DNA from: Rubrobacter tropicus
GTDB taxonomy: Bacteria; Actinomycetota; Rubrobacteria; Rubrobacterales; Rubrobacteraceae
Length of the DNA: 64,000 nucleotides
Direction of reading: 5' to 3'
Assembly: GCF_011492945.1 (NCBI RefSeq)
Contig: NZ_CP045119.1
Span: 3,224,001-3,288,000, forward strand
Shown here: positions 8,288-16,521 of the stretch, in pieces
How the letters are laid out: each line of letters opens with the position of its first letter
Numbering within the stretch: position 1 is the first letter of the stretch
The notes under the pieces: model-generated
Seen by the model: only the letters and a program-made list of their open reading frames with translations
Database searches by the model: none
Told to the model about the DNA's origin: nothing
Position numbers and translations under genes: made by a program

Positions 8288-8803
8288 GTGAGCTGGGCGC
8301 GGCGACTCTTTCTTGCCTGCGGCCTGCTAGTCGTTGCGGGCGTCGTCCTGACCCTACCCAAAGTGCTTCTCGCCTACCACAGCACCTCGTACGTTATGGG
8401 CTGGGCCAATGACCCACCCGGCGACCCCGAGCGGGTGTTATTCGGCAGGGAAGGGCCGGACGAGATGCGCGGCGGGCCCGCGGACGACCTCCTCGCGTCG
8501 GAGGGACCTTGGGGACAGTACCCGGAGGACTACAGACCAGACCGCCTGAACGGGGGTGGGGGCGACGACTTCCTCGACGCGGTGAGCTGGCCCTACCCCT
8601 CGGTGGACGTGCTCGATTGCGGACCCGGCGACGACGCAGTGGTGGCAGACCCGCAGGACGACGTAGACGGCGACTGCGAGACGGTTACGCGGGTGGACCT
8701 GGGCCTGATCCCCTCGATAGGGGATCCCCTACCGGAGTTCCCCCCAGAGGTCGGGATGCGCGAATACGGCCCGAATCCGTATTCTGGAAAGTCGCCGGAC
8801 TGA
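8288..8803 (+). CDS. Small exported protein with RTX-like (hemolysin-type) calcium-binding repeats
   Basis: The 171-residue protein starts with a basic residue pair and a hydrophobic segment (LFLACGLLVVAGVVLTL), a signal peptide or membrane anchor. The rest has degenerate RTX units: GREGPDEMRGGPADDLL, LNGGGGDDFLD and CGPGDDAVVADPQDDVDGDC. Such repeats form a parallel beta-roll when calcium binds outside the cell. Two cysteines late in the protein could form a disulfide. No enzymatic domain is visible, and the role is unknown. A related protein lies at 58267-58815. Confidence 0.75.
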   Translation: MSWARRLFLACGLLVVAGVVLTLPKVLLAYHSTSYVMGWANDPPGDPERVLFGREGPDEMRGGPADDLLASEGPWGQYPEDYRPDRLNGGGGDDFLDAVSWPYPSVDVLDCGPGDDAVVADPQDDVDGDCETVTRVDLGLIPSIGDPLPEFPPEVGMREYGPNPYSGKSPD

Positions 8804-9327
8804 GTCCTTTCATGGTTTTACCGGCTTCCGGTCCCTGTGAAGAAGCGTCCCTTACGGAGGCCGCTCATCGGAACATGAACCCCAAGCCTCCTTGTAGGGA
8901 AACAGCGTTTGCTGCAGCACCCCCGACGGTCGCGGCCTCCTCGCAGCGTATTCCTCGAGCGCGAAGAGTCAGGGCCGAAGGGTGGCGTTCTGCCAGCAGG
9001 CCGAGGTAGGTGATGTGGGTGTTGCCCAATCGTGTTCGACTTCCGGCAACCACTTCTATTTGGCTAAAAGCCGTGTTCGATCTTCCAGATCCGACCGAAC
9101 CGCCTGGCCGCGCGGGAACGATTCGGCACACCCCGTAGACGTCGTCGGAGCGTGCCCCACGGGTCTAGCCCCCGGAGGGCCTACATCAGTTTTGTTTTGA
9201 CCTGTAGTTCAGGTTCAGAATGTATCTGAACTACAGGTGCAGTTTTTCCGTAGGTGTCTGCTGTTGCAAACTTGTGGCGAATACGCTGCAAAACGGCCGG
9301 TTTTGTCGGAGTCTTTATACCTCGACT
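8804..9327. other. Gene-poor 520-base region before the argG end
   Basis: No convincing gene is present. An 88-codon minus-strand frame at 8865-9131 has no recognisable fold and poor codon preference. Only the strong palindrome at 9200-9238 and a smaller hairpin at 9289-9305 (CAAAAC-GGCCG-GTTTTG), which may end the argG transcript, stand out. The base composition is less GC-rich than nearby genes, so this could be a decayed insertion. Confidence 0.4.
9200..9238. repeat. Perfect 13-bp inverted repeat
   Basis: Arms 9200-9212 and 9226-9238 (ACCTGTAGTTCAG and its complement) flank a 13-base loop. GTTCAG is directly repeated across the inner arm boundary. On the plus strand the hairpin is followed by GCAGTTTTT, which looks like a terminator, yet no plus-strand gene ends close by. 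It may be an operator or a relic end of a mobile element. Confidence 0.6.
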
Positions 9328-10554
9328 TTAGTGTTTGGCGGAGATGGCGCTTTGCTCCGCGCCGCCGTTTACGCCGGCCCACTGGCGGGCCGGGAGGCCC
9401 CAGAGGGCTATGAAGCCTGCTGCTGCGGCCTCGTCGAAGGTGCTGTTTGGGTCGTAGGTTGCGAGGTCCTTGCTGTAGAGGGCGTTTGGGGCCGTGCGGC
9501 CGACCACAGTGCTCGAACCCTTGTAGAGCTTGAGGCGGACGGTGCCGGTTACGGTCTTCTGGGTCTCGGAGACGAAGGCGTCGAGGGCGGATTTGAGGGG
9601 GGTGAACCAGAGGCCGTCGTAGGTGAGTTCGGCGTAGCGTTGTTCGATGGTCGCCTTGAAGCGGAGGACGTCTTTGGTGAGGGTCAGGGTCTCGAGTTCC
9701 TGGTGGGCCTGGATTACCGTGAGGGCCGCGGGGGCTTCGTAGATCTCCCGGCTCTTGATGCCGACGAGGCGGTCCTCGACCATGTCGATGCGGCCGACGC
9801 CGTGCGAGCCCGCGGTCGTGTTGAGGGCTTCGATCAGATCCACCAGCGGCAACTCCTGGCCGTCCAGGGTGGTCGGAAGGCCTTCTTCGAACCCGATCTC
9901 GACGTAGCCAGCCTCGTCGGGCGCGTTCTCGGGCTCGGCGGTCAGTTCGAAGACGTCGGAGGTCGGCTCGTGGTCCGGGTCCTCGAGGGGACCGGCCTCG
10001 ATGGAGCGCCCCCAGAGGTTCTGGTCCACGCTGTAAGGCGACTCTTTGGACGTCGGGACGGGGATGCCGTGCTCCTCGGCGTAGGCCATCTCCTCCGGGC
10101 GGCTCATGTTCCAGTCGCGCACGGGGGCGACGACGGTGAGGTCCGGGGCGACGGATGCGGTCGTGACGTCGAACCGGACCTGATCGTTCCCCTTCCCCGT
10201 CGATCCGTGAGCGATGTGGGTCGCGCCCACCTCCCTCGCGGCCTCGACGAGCTTCTTCGCAATGAGCGGGCGCCCGAGCGCCGTAAACAGAGGGTACTTG
10301 CCCCCGTAGAGGGCGTTCGCTTTTATCGCGGGGGCGACGTACTCCTCGACGAACTCGGCCTTCGCGTCGCGCACGAAGGCGTCGGCGGCGCCTATCTTGA
10401 GCGCCTTGGCCCGCACGTCGTCCGCAGGCTCCCCCTGCCCGAGGTCCAGGTAGAGCGCGTACGGAATGGCCCCCTGCTGCTCCAGCCACTTCACGCAGAC
10501 CGAGGTGTCCAACCCGCCCGAGTAGGCGAGAACTACCTTCTTGTTTTCGAGCAT
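9328..10554 (-). CDS. argG: Argininosuccinate synthase
   Basis: ArgG condenses citrulline and aspartate with ATP. The 408-residue protein begins MLENKKVVLAYSGGLDTSV, the ATP pyrophosphatase P-loop (SGGLDTS). It carries the HGSTGKGNDQVRFD motif and the NLWGRSIEAG loop. The frame is open further upstream, but the family start is at 10554, where TCTGGAGGAACG provides a ribosome binding site. It is the last gene of the minus-strand arginine operon, 23 bases after the ACT protein gene. Confidence 0.97.
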   Translation of the reverse strand: MLENKKVVLAYSGGLDTSVCVKWLEQQGAIPYALYLDLGQGEPADDVRAKALKIGAADAFVRDAKAEFVEEYVAPAIKANALYGGKYPLFTALGRPLIAKKLVEAAREVGATHIAHGSTGKGNDQVRFDVTTASVAPDLTVVAPVRDWNMSRPEEMAYAEEHGIPVPTSKESPYSVDQNLWGRSIEAGPLEDPDHEPTSDVFELTAEPENAPDEAGYVEIGFEEGLPTTLDGQELPLVDLIEALNTTAGSHGVGRIDMVEDRLVGIKSREIYEAPAALTVIQAHQELETLTLTKDVLRFKATIEQRYAELTYDGLWFTPLKSALDAFVSETQKTVTGTVRLKLYKGSSTVVGRTAPNALYSKDLATYDPNSTFDEAAAAGFIALWGLPARQWAGVNGGAEQSAISAKH

Positions 10555-10577
10555 CGTTCCTCCAGAGATGTCGGGGT

Positions 10578-10970
10578 TCACAGAACCTCGTGGGACCGTT
10601 CGCGCAGCGCGGCGACGGCCAGTTCCAGTCGTTCTTCCTTTACCAGCACGTAGTCCGTGTCGAACGTCGAGACGGCGAAGACGGCGACGCCGGCTTCCGC
10701 GAGCGGCGCCGTTACCGAGGCCAGGACGCCGACCTCCGAGAACTCGAACGGCCCCTCCAGCTTCAAAGCGCGCCACCCCCGCTCGCACCGGACGTCTCCG
10801 GGAACGGAGGCCTCCGGGCACGCTATCGAGAGCTCGTCCGTGGTGCGCGTTACGGAGCAGAAGCCGCCGGACGTTACCCAGGCGGGGATCTCCGAGTCGG
10901 GGGCGAGCCGGCAGACTCCCGTTCGCCCGTCGAGGACGGAGAGGCGCAGTCCCCCGCGAGCGGCGTTCAC
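10578..10970 (-). CDS. ACT-domain protein of the arginine operon
   Basis: A 130-residue protein made of two ACT-like halves. A less conserved N-terminal half (LRLSVLDGRTGVCRLAPDSEIPAW) is followed by a C-terminal half with ALKLEGPFEFSEVGVLASVTAPLAEAGV and VFAVSTFDTDYVLVKEERLE, the typical beta-alpha-beta of small-molecule-binding ACT domains. No catalytic domain is attached. The GTG start overlaps the stop of the MBL-fold gene (GTGA). In this context it probably binds an amino acid such as arginine, but its partner is unknown. Confidence 0.8.
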   Translation of the reverse strand: MNAARGGLRLSVLDGRTGVCRLAPDSEIPAWVTSGGFCSVTRTTDELSIACPEASVPGDVRCERGWRALKLEGPFEFSEVGVLASVTAPLAEAGVAVFAVSTFDTDYVLVKEERLELAVAALRERSHEVL

Positions 10971-11737
10971 GACGGCGTTTCGAGGATCTCGCCGTCGACG
11001 GGGATCTCCACCCGTCCGGCGAGCCCCTGCCGGTCGAGCTCCTCGGCCAGTTCGCGGCGGGTTAGCAGGCAGTGGTTTATGGCCTCCATGTGGACGGCGA
11101 TCACGCGCGATTCGGGCGCCGCCCGGCAGACCTTCGCCACGTCTTCGGCGGTCATCGTGATCGGGTCGCCCTCCAGGAACCGGGCGGCCCCGGCGTTCAC
11201 GACGATCACGTCGGGTCGATGGGCGTTCAGCGCCTCCTCGACCTCGTCGCACCAGATCGTATCGCCGGCGACGTAGAGGCTTGGGGATCCCTCCGCCCGA
11301 ATCACGAAGCCCGATACGGGGGCCATCCGCGCCCCGATCTCCCCCGTCCCGTGACGGCCACCGGTCCGCGCGAAACGCAGACCGTTCCATTCGAACTCGG
11401 AGACCACTGGCGAGACGCCCACGAAACCCGCCCCGGAGATCTTGTCCTCGTCCTCCGGCTGGCAGAGGACCGGCGCGTCTTTTGGAACCAGCTCCTGCGC
11501 CCGCCCGTCCCAGTGGTCGTTGTGGGTGTGCGTCACGAGGACGGCGTCCGTGCTCCCGAGAAGGTCGGACAACTCCCCGTCCCCGAGCGGCAGCTCGACG
11601 AGGGGATTGGGCCTCTCGTTGGGCGTGTTCGGGACGGCGGGCGCGGTCCCGGCGCGGCCCAGCATCGGGTCGACCAGTACGCGCCCGGCGCCCGTTTCGA
11701 GCACGAACGTGGCGTGCCTGATGAAGTGGATCCTCAC
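10967..11737 (-). CDS. MBL-fold metallohydrolase (UlaG-like)
   Basis: A 256-residue metallo-beta-lactamase-fold protein. The metal-binding motif VTHTHNDHWDG lies near residue 70, the later ligands are in GGRHGTGE, LYVAGDTIW and IAVHMEAINHC, and RIHFIRHATFVLE is the usual first strand. This subgroup includes UlaG and other hydrolases of unassigned substrate. It lies between argR and the ACT gene with 9-base and overlapping junctions, so it is cotranscribed with arginine genes. The substrate is not evident from sequence. Confidence 0.85.
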   Translation of the reverse strand: MRIHFIRHATFVLETGAGRVLVDPMLGRAGTAPAVPNTPNERPNPLVELPLGDGELSDLLGSTDAVLVTHTHNDHWDGRAQELVPKDAPVLCQPEDEDKISGAGFVGVSPVVSEFEWNGLRFARTGGRHGTGEIGARMAPVSGFVIRAEGSPSLYVAGDTIWCDEVEEALNAHRPDVIVVNAGAARFLEGDPITMTAEDVAKVCRAAPESRVIAVHMEAINHCLLTRRELAEELDRQGLAGRVEIPVDGEILETPS

Positions 11738-11746
11738 GGCCCCGCG

Positions 11747-12226
11747 CTACTCGACGTTTCCGGCGGGACGGGTCTTCGCGCGGCAGACGTCGGCTATGAG
11801 GCTCGCCACCTCCTCTGCCGCTTCGTCGTCGGAGGAGATGGCGAGCACGGTGTCCTGGCCGGCTATGGTGCCCAGGATCTTGAGCCCCTTGACCCTGTCC
11901 AGGACGCTGGAGACGGCGCCGGCGGTGCCGTCTCTGGTGTGGATCACGACCTGGTTCCGGGCCGGGACAATACCGAGCACGAAGCTCGGGAGCACCTCTA
12001 TCCCGGCCGAACCTGGGTCGTGCGGGAGCGCCAGGTAGCGATTCCCGACCTTGAGCACCCCGAGCTCCGCGAGGTCCCGGCTCACGGTGGCCTGCGCCAC
12101 CTCGACCCCCTCGTCGGCAAGCGCCTCGGCCACACCCTGCTGGGTGCCGAGATCCCGCTCAGAGATGAGGCGCAGGATCAGATCCTGCCTCGTGGTCTTG
12201 TCCACCGGTGCGCGCGTCGCGCCCAT
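11747..12226 (-). CDS. argR: Arginine repressor ArgR
   Basis: A 159-residue repressor. The N-terminal winged helix contains TQQGVAEALADEGVEVAQATVSRDLAELG, and the C-terminal oligomerisation and arginine-binding domain contains LGTIAGQDTVLAISSDD. A strong AGGAGG precedes the ATG. It is the second gene of the operon, ten bases after argC. It is expected to act on the ARG-box-like sites in the argC-argJ divergent promoter and thereby to control its own transcript. Confidence 0.95.
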   Translation of the reverse strand: MGATRAPVDKTTRQDLILRLISERDLGTQQGVAEALADEGVEVAQATVSRDLAELGVLKVGNRYLALPHDPGSAGIEVLPSFVLGIVPARNQVVIHTRDGTAGAVSSVLDRVKGLKILGTIAGQDTVLAISSDDEAAEEVASLIADVCRAKTRPAGNVE

Positions 12227-12236
12227 ACTCTTCCTC

Positions 12237-13247
12237 CTACTTGAGATGCTCGAGGCCCAGATCTTCTGGATACCCGAGCGCCAGGTTCATGTTCTGGACC
12301 GCCGCCCCGGATGCCCCCTTGAGCAGGTTGTCCACGGCCGAGAAGAGCAGCAGCTTCCCCGCCCGCCGGTCCACCGCGGCCGAGAGCCTGCACCTGTTCG
12401 TGTTCGCCACGTGGGAGACGTGCGGGTACTCTTCCCTCGCCTCCACGAAAGACCACCCCTCGTAGTCATCCGCGTACCAACCGAGAACCTCTCCAGCGTC
12501 CGGCACATCGTCGAGGTCGACGACTATGGTTTCGAGCTCGCCGCGACTAATAGGAATTAGGTGCGGCACGAACGTGACCGCCGGGCTCTCCCCCACCCTG
12601 CGCAACATCGTCTCGATCTCCGGCGTGTGCCGGTGCAGCGGCGCCCCGTACGCGTTCGCGCTCTCGTTGGCGCTCACGAAATGCGTCTTGACGCTTGGCC
12701 TCGCCCCGGCCCCGCTCACCCCGGAGAGCGCGTTGATCGTGACGGACTTTATCCCCCCGCCAACCCGCTTCACCACCGGCGCGAGCGCCAGGACGGCCGC
12801 CGTCGGGTAGCATCCCGGGTTCGCGATGATCCGGCCCTCAGCGGCCCCGAAGACCTCGGGCAGCCCGTAATGGGCCTCCCCCAACAACCCCGGCGCGGGA
12901 TGCACCCCGTACCACTCCTCGTACATGCCGACCTCGGGCAACCTGAAATCGGCCGAGAGGTCGACCACGAGCCCGACCCCGGCCTCCAACAACGCAGCCA
13001 CGGTCTCAGCGCTCTCCCCGTGCCCGTAGGCCACGAAAGCCACGTCGAGACCGGAAGCCTCGATCTCCTCCGGCCCCACGAAAGAACCCTTGGACGAGAT
13101 CTGCGGAAACACCTCGCCGATGGCACGCCCCGCGTACCCCCGCGAAGCAACCTCCAACCCCCCGACCTTCGGGTGCCCGCCAAGAAGCCGCACCAACTCG
13201 GCCCCCGCGTACCCGCCGCCTCCGTAAATACCGACCTTCAAGCCCAT
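12237..13247 (-). CDS. argC: N-acetyl-gamma-glutamyl-phosphate reductase
   Basis: ArgC catalyses the third step of arginine synthesis, NADPH-dependent reduction to N-acetylglutamate semialdehyde. The 336-residue protein has the nucleotide loop VGIYGGGGYAGAELVRLL at the N-terminus and the catalytic cysteine in IANPGCYPTAA. The C-terminal HRHTPEIE and FVPHLIPISRGE segments are family landmarks. No ribosome binding site precedes the ATG, and a -10 element lies seven bases upstream, so the mRNA appears leaderless. First gene of the minus-strand operon. Confidence 0.97.
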   Translation of the reverse strand: MGLKVGIYGGGGYAGAELVRLLGGHPKVGGLEVASRGYAGRAIGEVFPQISSKGSFVGPEEIEASGLDVAFVAYGHGESAETVAALLEAGVGLVVDLSADFRLPEVGMYEEWYGVHPAPGLLGEAHYGLPEVFGAAEGRIIANPGCYPTAAVLALAPVVKRVGGGIKSVTINALSGVSGAGARPSVKTHFVSANESANAYGAPLHRHTPEIETMLRRVGESPAVTFVPHLIPISRGELETIVVDLDDVPDAGEVLGWYADDYEGWSFVEAREEYPHVSHVANTNRCRLSAAVDRRAGKLLLFSAVDNLLKGASGAAVQNMNLALGYPEDLGLEHLK

Positions 13248-13253
13248 GGCGGT

Positions 13254-13357
13254 ATTAGAGCACCCGCCGGATATTTATTCAAGTTTCTGTATATTTCCAT
13301 TGACGACCCCACGCACGGGTGCGACAATACGGCCCAATCATGAATAAAGATTCAACA
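13254..13357. promoter_or_regulatory. Divergent argC/argJ promoters with ARG-box-like sites
   Basis: For argC (minus): -35 TTGAAT (13277-13282), 17-base spacer, -10 TCTAAT (13254-13259), then the ATG six bases later. For argJ (plus): -35 TTGACG (13300-13305), 17-base spacer, -10 GACAAT (13323-13328), with the ATG at 13340. Both starts fall at the predicted transcription start. The sequence CATGAATAAAGATTCAA (13339-13355) contains the palindrome TGAAT-N4-ATTCA, the ARG-box core, and includes the argJ start codon. A half-site TTGAATAAATAT overlaps the argC -35. Confidence 0.75.
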
Positions 13358-14560
13358 ATCGGAATAACGACTCGCCCTGGTGGGGCGGCGGCGCCTGAGG
13401 GTTTCGTTGCGGGTGGGGTCGCGTGCGGGGTGCGGGGTGCGGGGGTGTTGGATCTGGGCCTGCTCTTCTCGGAACGTCCTTGCGCCGCGGCGGCTGTCTT
13501 TACGCGCAACGAGTTCAAGGGGGCGCCGCTAGCTGTGACGCGCGAGGCGGTCGCCGCCGGCGGCCTGCGGGCCGTGGTCGTCAACAGCGGCAACGCCAAC
13601 GCGGCCACCGGCAAGAAGGGCGTGGAGGACGCTTACGAGATGCAGGGGACTGCGGCCGAGGCTTTGGGGGTCGAGGCCGGACGGGTGGCGGTCGCCTCCA
13701 CCGGTGTGATCGGGGAACACCTGCCGATGGACAACGTCCGGGCCGGGATAGAAGCTGCCGCTGGAAAGCTTTCCAGGGACGGAACAGCTTTCGCAGAGGC
13801 CATCCTGACGACCGACACGCGCACCAAAGAGGCGGTGGTGGAGGTCGAGGTCGGAGGCCGGGCCGTAACCGTCGGGGGGACGGCCAAGGGGAGCGGCATG
13901 ATCCACCCGAACATGGGCACGATGCTCGCCTTCCTCACCACCGACGCAGCCGTGGAGCCCGAATGCCTGCGGGAGACGCTTGCCCGGGCGACGGACCGCA
14001 CCTTCAACCGCGTCACCGTGGACGGCGACACCTCCCCGAGCGACACGGCCCTGCTCCTCGCAAACGGCGCCGCCGGGAACGAGCCGCTAAAGGTCGAATC
14101 CCCAGATTATCCGGCTTTTGCGGGGGCGGTCGAATCCGTCGCGCGGGAGCTCTCCAAGGAGATAGCGCGCGACGGCGAGGGAGCGACGCGGCTCGTCGAG
14201 GTGGTCGTCGAGGGGGCGGCCGATGAGGAGACCGCCGCTGCGCTCGCGAAGAGCGTCGTCGGAAGCAGTCTCGTCAAGGCCGCCGTCTTCGGCGAGGACG
14301 CCAACTGGGGCAGGGTGCTGACGGCTATGGGCTACGCCGGCGTCCCTTTCGACCCGGACGGCCTGGAGCTCTGGTTCGGCCCCGTCAAGGTCTTCGAAGG
14401 AGCGCCCGTCCCGCACGAGGTCGCCGAGGCGAACGCGGCGCTCAGCAGCGGGGAGGTCAGGATCTCGGCCCGGTTGGACGCCGGCACCGCGTCTGCGACC
14501 GCGTGGGGCTGCGACCTGAGCTACGAGTACGTCAGGATCAACGGGACCTACCGCTCGTGA
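13340..14560 (+). CDS. argJ: Bifunctional ornithine acetyltransferase / N-acetylglutamate synthase
   Basis: ArgJ transfers the acetyl group from N-acetylornithine to glutamate, closing the acetyl cycle. The 406-residue protein has the autocleavage motif with the nucleophilic threonine in KGSGMIHPNMGTMLAFLTTDA, where ATMLA-type residues precede the cleavage site. The N-terminal VVNSGNANAATG and C-terminal INGTYRS segments are family hallmarks. A GTG at 13319 is upstream of the predicted transcription start, so the ATG at 13340 is used as a leaderless start. It is followed by argB with a 4-base overlap. Confidence 0.95.
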   Translation: MNKDSTIGITTRPGGAAAPEGFVAGGVACGVRGAGVLDLGLLFSERPCAAAAVFTRNEFKGAPLAVTREAVAAGGLRAVVVNSGNANAATGKKGVEDAYEMQGTAAEALGVEAGRVAVASTGVIGEHLPMDNVRAGIEAAAGKLSRDGTAFAEAILTTDTRTKEAVVEVEVGGRAVTVGGTAKGSGMIHPNMGTMLAFLTTDAAVEPECLRETLARATDRTFNRVTVDGDTSPSDTALLLANGAAGNEPLKVESPDYPAFAGAVESVARELSKEIARDGEGATRLVEVVVEGAADEETAAALAKSVVGSSLVKAAVFGEDANWGRVLTAMGYAGVPFDPDGLELWFGPVKVFEGAPVPHEVAEANAALSSGEVRISARLDAGTASATAWGCDLSYEYVRINGTYRS

Positions 14561-15333
14561 GCGCGAAGGCCCCCATCGTCGTGAAGGTCGGCGGCGGCGC
14601 CTTGAAAGGCGGCGCCCTGGAGGACCTGCCTTCCATTCTGGCCGGCGGAACGCCCGTCGTCCTCGTCCACGGCGGCGGCCCGCAGCTCACCCGGATGCTC
14701 GACTCTTTAGGCATCGAGAGCACCTTCCACGAGGGCCTGCGGGTAACGGACGCGGCGACGCTGGAGGTCGCCGAGATGGTCTTCGCCGGGGGCGTCAACA
14801 AGGCCCTCGTGCGGGGGCTCGGCGGGATCGGCGTCCCCGCCGCCGGCATCTCCGGCACCGACGGGCCGACGATCCTGGTGGAGCCCGTACCGGAGCTCGG
14901 CCGGGTCGGGGAAGTCTCGTCCGTCGAGCCGGCGCTCATCGAGGCGCTCTGGAGCGGCGGTTTCGTGCCCGTCGTGGCGCCTTTGGGCCTCGGTCCGGAG
15001 GGCGCGTACAACGTGAACGCGGATTCCGCGGCGGCGGCCCTGGCCGTTGGTCTTGGGGCTGGGCACCTGTTCCTGCTCACCGACGTCGACGGCCTGCTGA
15101 AAGACGGCGAGGCCGTGGCCTCGCTCGGCCCCGAGGAGTCCGAGGACTTCGTCGAGAGCGGGCTCGCGGCCGGGGGGATGGTCCCCAAGTTGCGGGCGGC
15201 GGCGCTGGCGGCGCGCGGCGGGGTCCGGGCAAGGGTGTTGAACGGAAACAAGAAGGGCGTTCTGTCCGGGGCTCTCTCCGGCGAGGACGTGGGTACGCTC
15301 GTATACGAAGGAGGGGCGGCATGCAGGCAGTAA
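14557..15333 (+). CDS. argB: Acetylglutamate kinase
   Basis: ArgB phosphorylates N-acetylglutamate. The 258-residue amino-acid kinase has VVKVGGGALKGG at the N-terminus, VVLVHGGGPQLTRML and the conserved YNVNADSAAAALA and LLTDVDGLL segments. It is at the short end of the family, as in thermophile and actinobacterial enzymes without the N-terminal arginine-sensing helix, so feedback inhibition by arginine may be weak. The GTG start overlaps the argJ stop codon (GTGA). Confidence 0.94.
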   Translation: MSAKAPIVVKVGGGALKGGALEDLPSILAGGTPVVLVHGGGPQLTRMLDSLGIESTFHEGLRVTDAATLEVAEMVFAGGVNKALVRGLGGIGVPAAGISGTDGPTILVEPVPELGRVGEVSSVEPALIEALWSGGFVPVVAPLGLGPEGAYNVNADSAAAALAVGLGAGHLFLLTDVDGLLKDGEAVASLGPEESEDFVESGLAAGGMVPKLRAAALAARGGVRARVLNGNKKGVLSGALSGEDVGTLVYEGGAACRQ

Positions 15334-16514
15334 TGGAGACTTACAAACGGTTGGGGATCTCACCGACGGGCGGGCGCGGGAGCTGGCTCTTCGACGACGA
15401 AGGCAACCGCTACCTGGACTTTATAGGGGGGATAGCCACCAACTCGCTGGGCCACGGGCATCCGGCCCTGGTCGGCGCGATAAAAGACCAGGCGGACAGG
15501 CTCATCCACTGCTCCAACCTGTACGAGATCCCGATCCAGGCCGAAGCCGCAGCACAGCTCACGCAAGCCACGGACTTCGACAGGGTCTTTTTCTGCAACT
15601 CCGGCACAGAGAGCGTGGAGGCGGCCATCAAGCTGGCCCGCAAGCACGCCCACGACCACCACGGCCCCGAGAAGCACGAGGTCCTGACCTTCTCGAAGTC
15701 CTTCCACGGCCGCACCTACGGCGCCCTCTCCGCCACGGCCCAACCCTCCCTGAAGGCCGCCTTCGGCCCCATGCTCCCCGGCATGGTCCACGCCCCCTAC
15801 GGCGACCTCGAAGCCGCAGAAAAGCTCTCCGGCCCCCAGACCGCCGCGATACTCGTGGAGCCCATCCAGGGTGAGGGCGGCGTGAACGTCGCGCCTGAAG
15901 GCTTCCTGCAAGGCCTGCGCGACCTCTGCGACCGACTCGACGCGGTTCTCATCTTCGACGAGGTGCAGACGGGCGCGGGGCGCACCGGGCACCTGTACGC
16001 CTACCAGGGTGTTGGCCTCGTTCCCGACGTCCTGACGAGCGCGAAGGGTCTCGGCGGCGGTTTTCCAGTTGGCGCGGTGCTGGCAAAGGAAGAGTTCGCA
16101 GCGTTGGGTCCAGGCAACCACGGCTCGACCTTCGGGGGCAACCCGCTGGCGATGGCCGCGATCAAGGCCGTGCTCGGGGTCGTGAACGACGAGGATTTTC
16201 TCGCGGAGGTCCGGTTCAAGGGGCGAATCCTCAAGAACGCGCTCGAAACCCTGGCCGACAGGGTGCCCGGGGCCGAGGTCCGCGGGGAGGGGCTCCTGAT
16301 CGGTTTCGATTTTGGTGACCCCGACCTCGCGCGGTCCGTCTTCGAGCACTGTCTCGAGGAGGGTGTGCTGGTGAACCTGGTGGGGGGTACGACCATTCGG
16401 ATGGCGCCGCCGCTCACCGTTACCAGGACGGAGGTTCGGGCCATGCTCGACACCTTTCGAGGCGGCGTGCGGGCCGCGATGAGCGCGGCCGTTCCCGAAG
16501 CCGCTGTGGCGTAA
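15321..16514 (+). CDS. argD: Acetylornithine aminotransferase
   Basis: ArgD is a class III PLP aminotransferase making N-acetylornithine. The 397-residue protein has FCNSGTESVEAAIKLARK for the phosphate-binding loop, the LIFDEVQTGAGRTG aspartate motif and the PLP lysine in LTSAKGLGGGFPVGA. AAGGAGGGGC precedes the ATG, and the start overlaps argB by 13 bases. The enzyme may also serve lysine-type substrates, as many ArgD do. Confidence 0.95.
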   Translation: MQAVMETYKRLGISPTGGRGSWLFDDEGNRYLDFIGGIATNSLGHGHPALVGAIKDQADRLIHCSNLYEIPIQAEAAAQLTQATDFDRVFFCNSGTESVEAAIKLARKHAHDHHGPEKHEVLTFSKSFHGRTYGALSATAQPSLKAAFGPMLPGMVHAPYGDLEAAEKLSGPQTAAILVEPIQGEGGVNVAPEGFLQGLRDLCDRLDAVLIFDEVQTGAGRTGHLYAYQGVGLVPDVLTSAKGLGGGFPVGAVLAKEEFAALGPGNHGSTFGGNPLAMAAIKAVLGVVNDEDFLAEVRFKGRILKNALETLADRVPGAEVRGEGLLIGFDFGDPDLARSVFEHCLEEGVLVNLVGGTTIRMAPPLTVTRTEVRAMLDTFRGGVRAAMSAAVPEAAVA

Positions 16515-16521
16515 GAGGATC

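Noticed and set aside
8865-9131. 88-codon minus-strand frame between the first RTX-like gene and argG
   Set aside because: No ribosome binding site, atypical composition and no recognisable fold. A decayed gene remains possible but cannot be supported.
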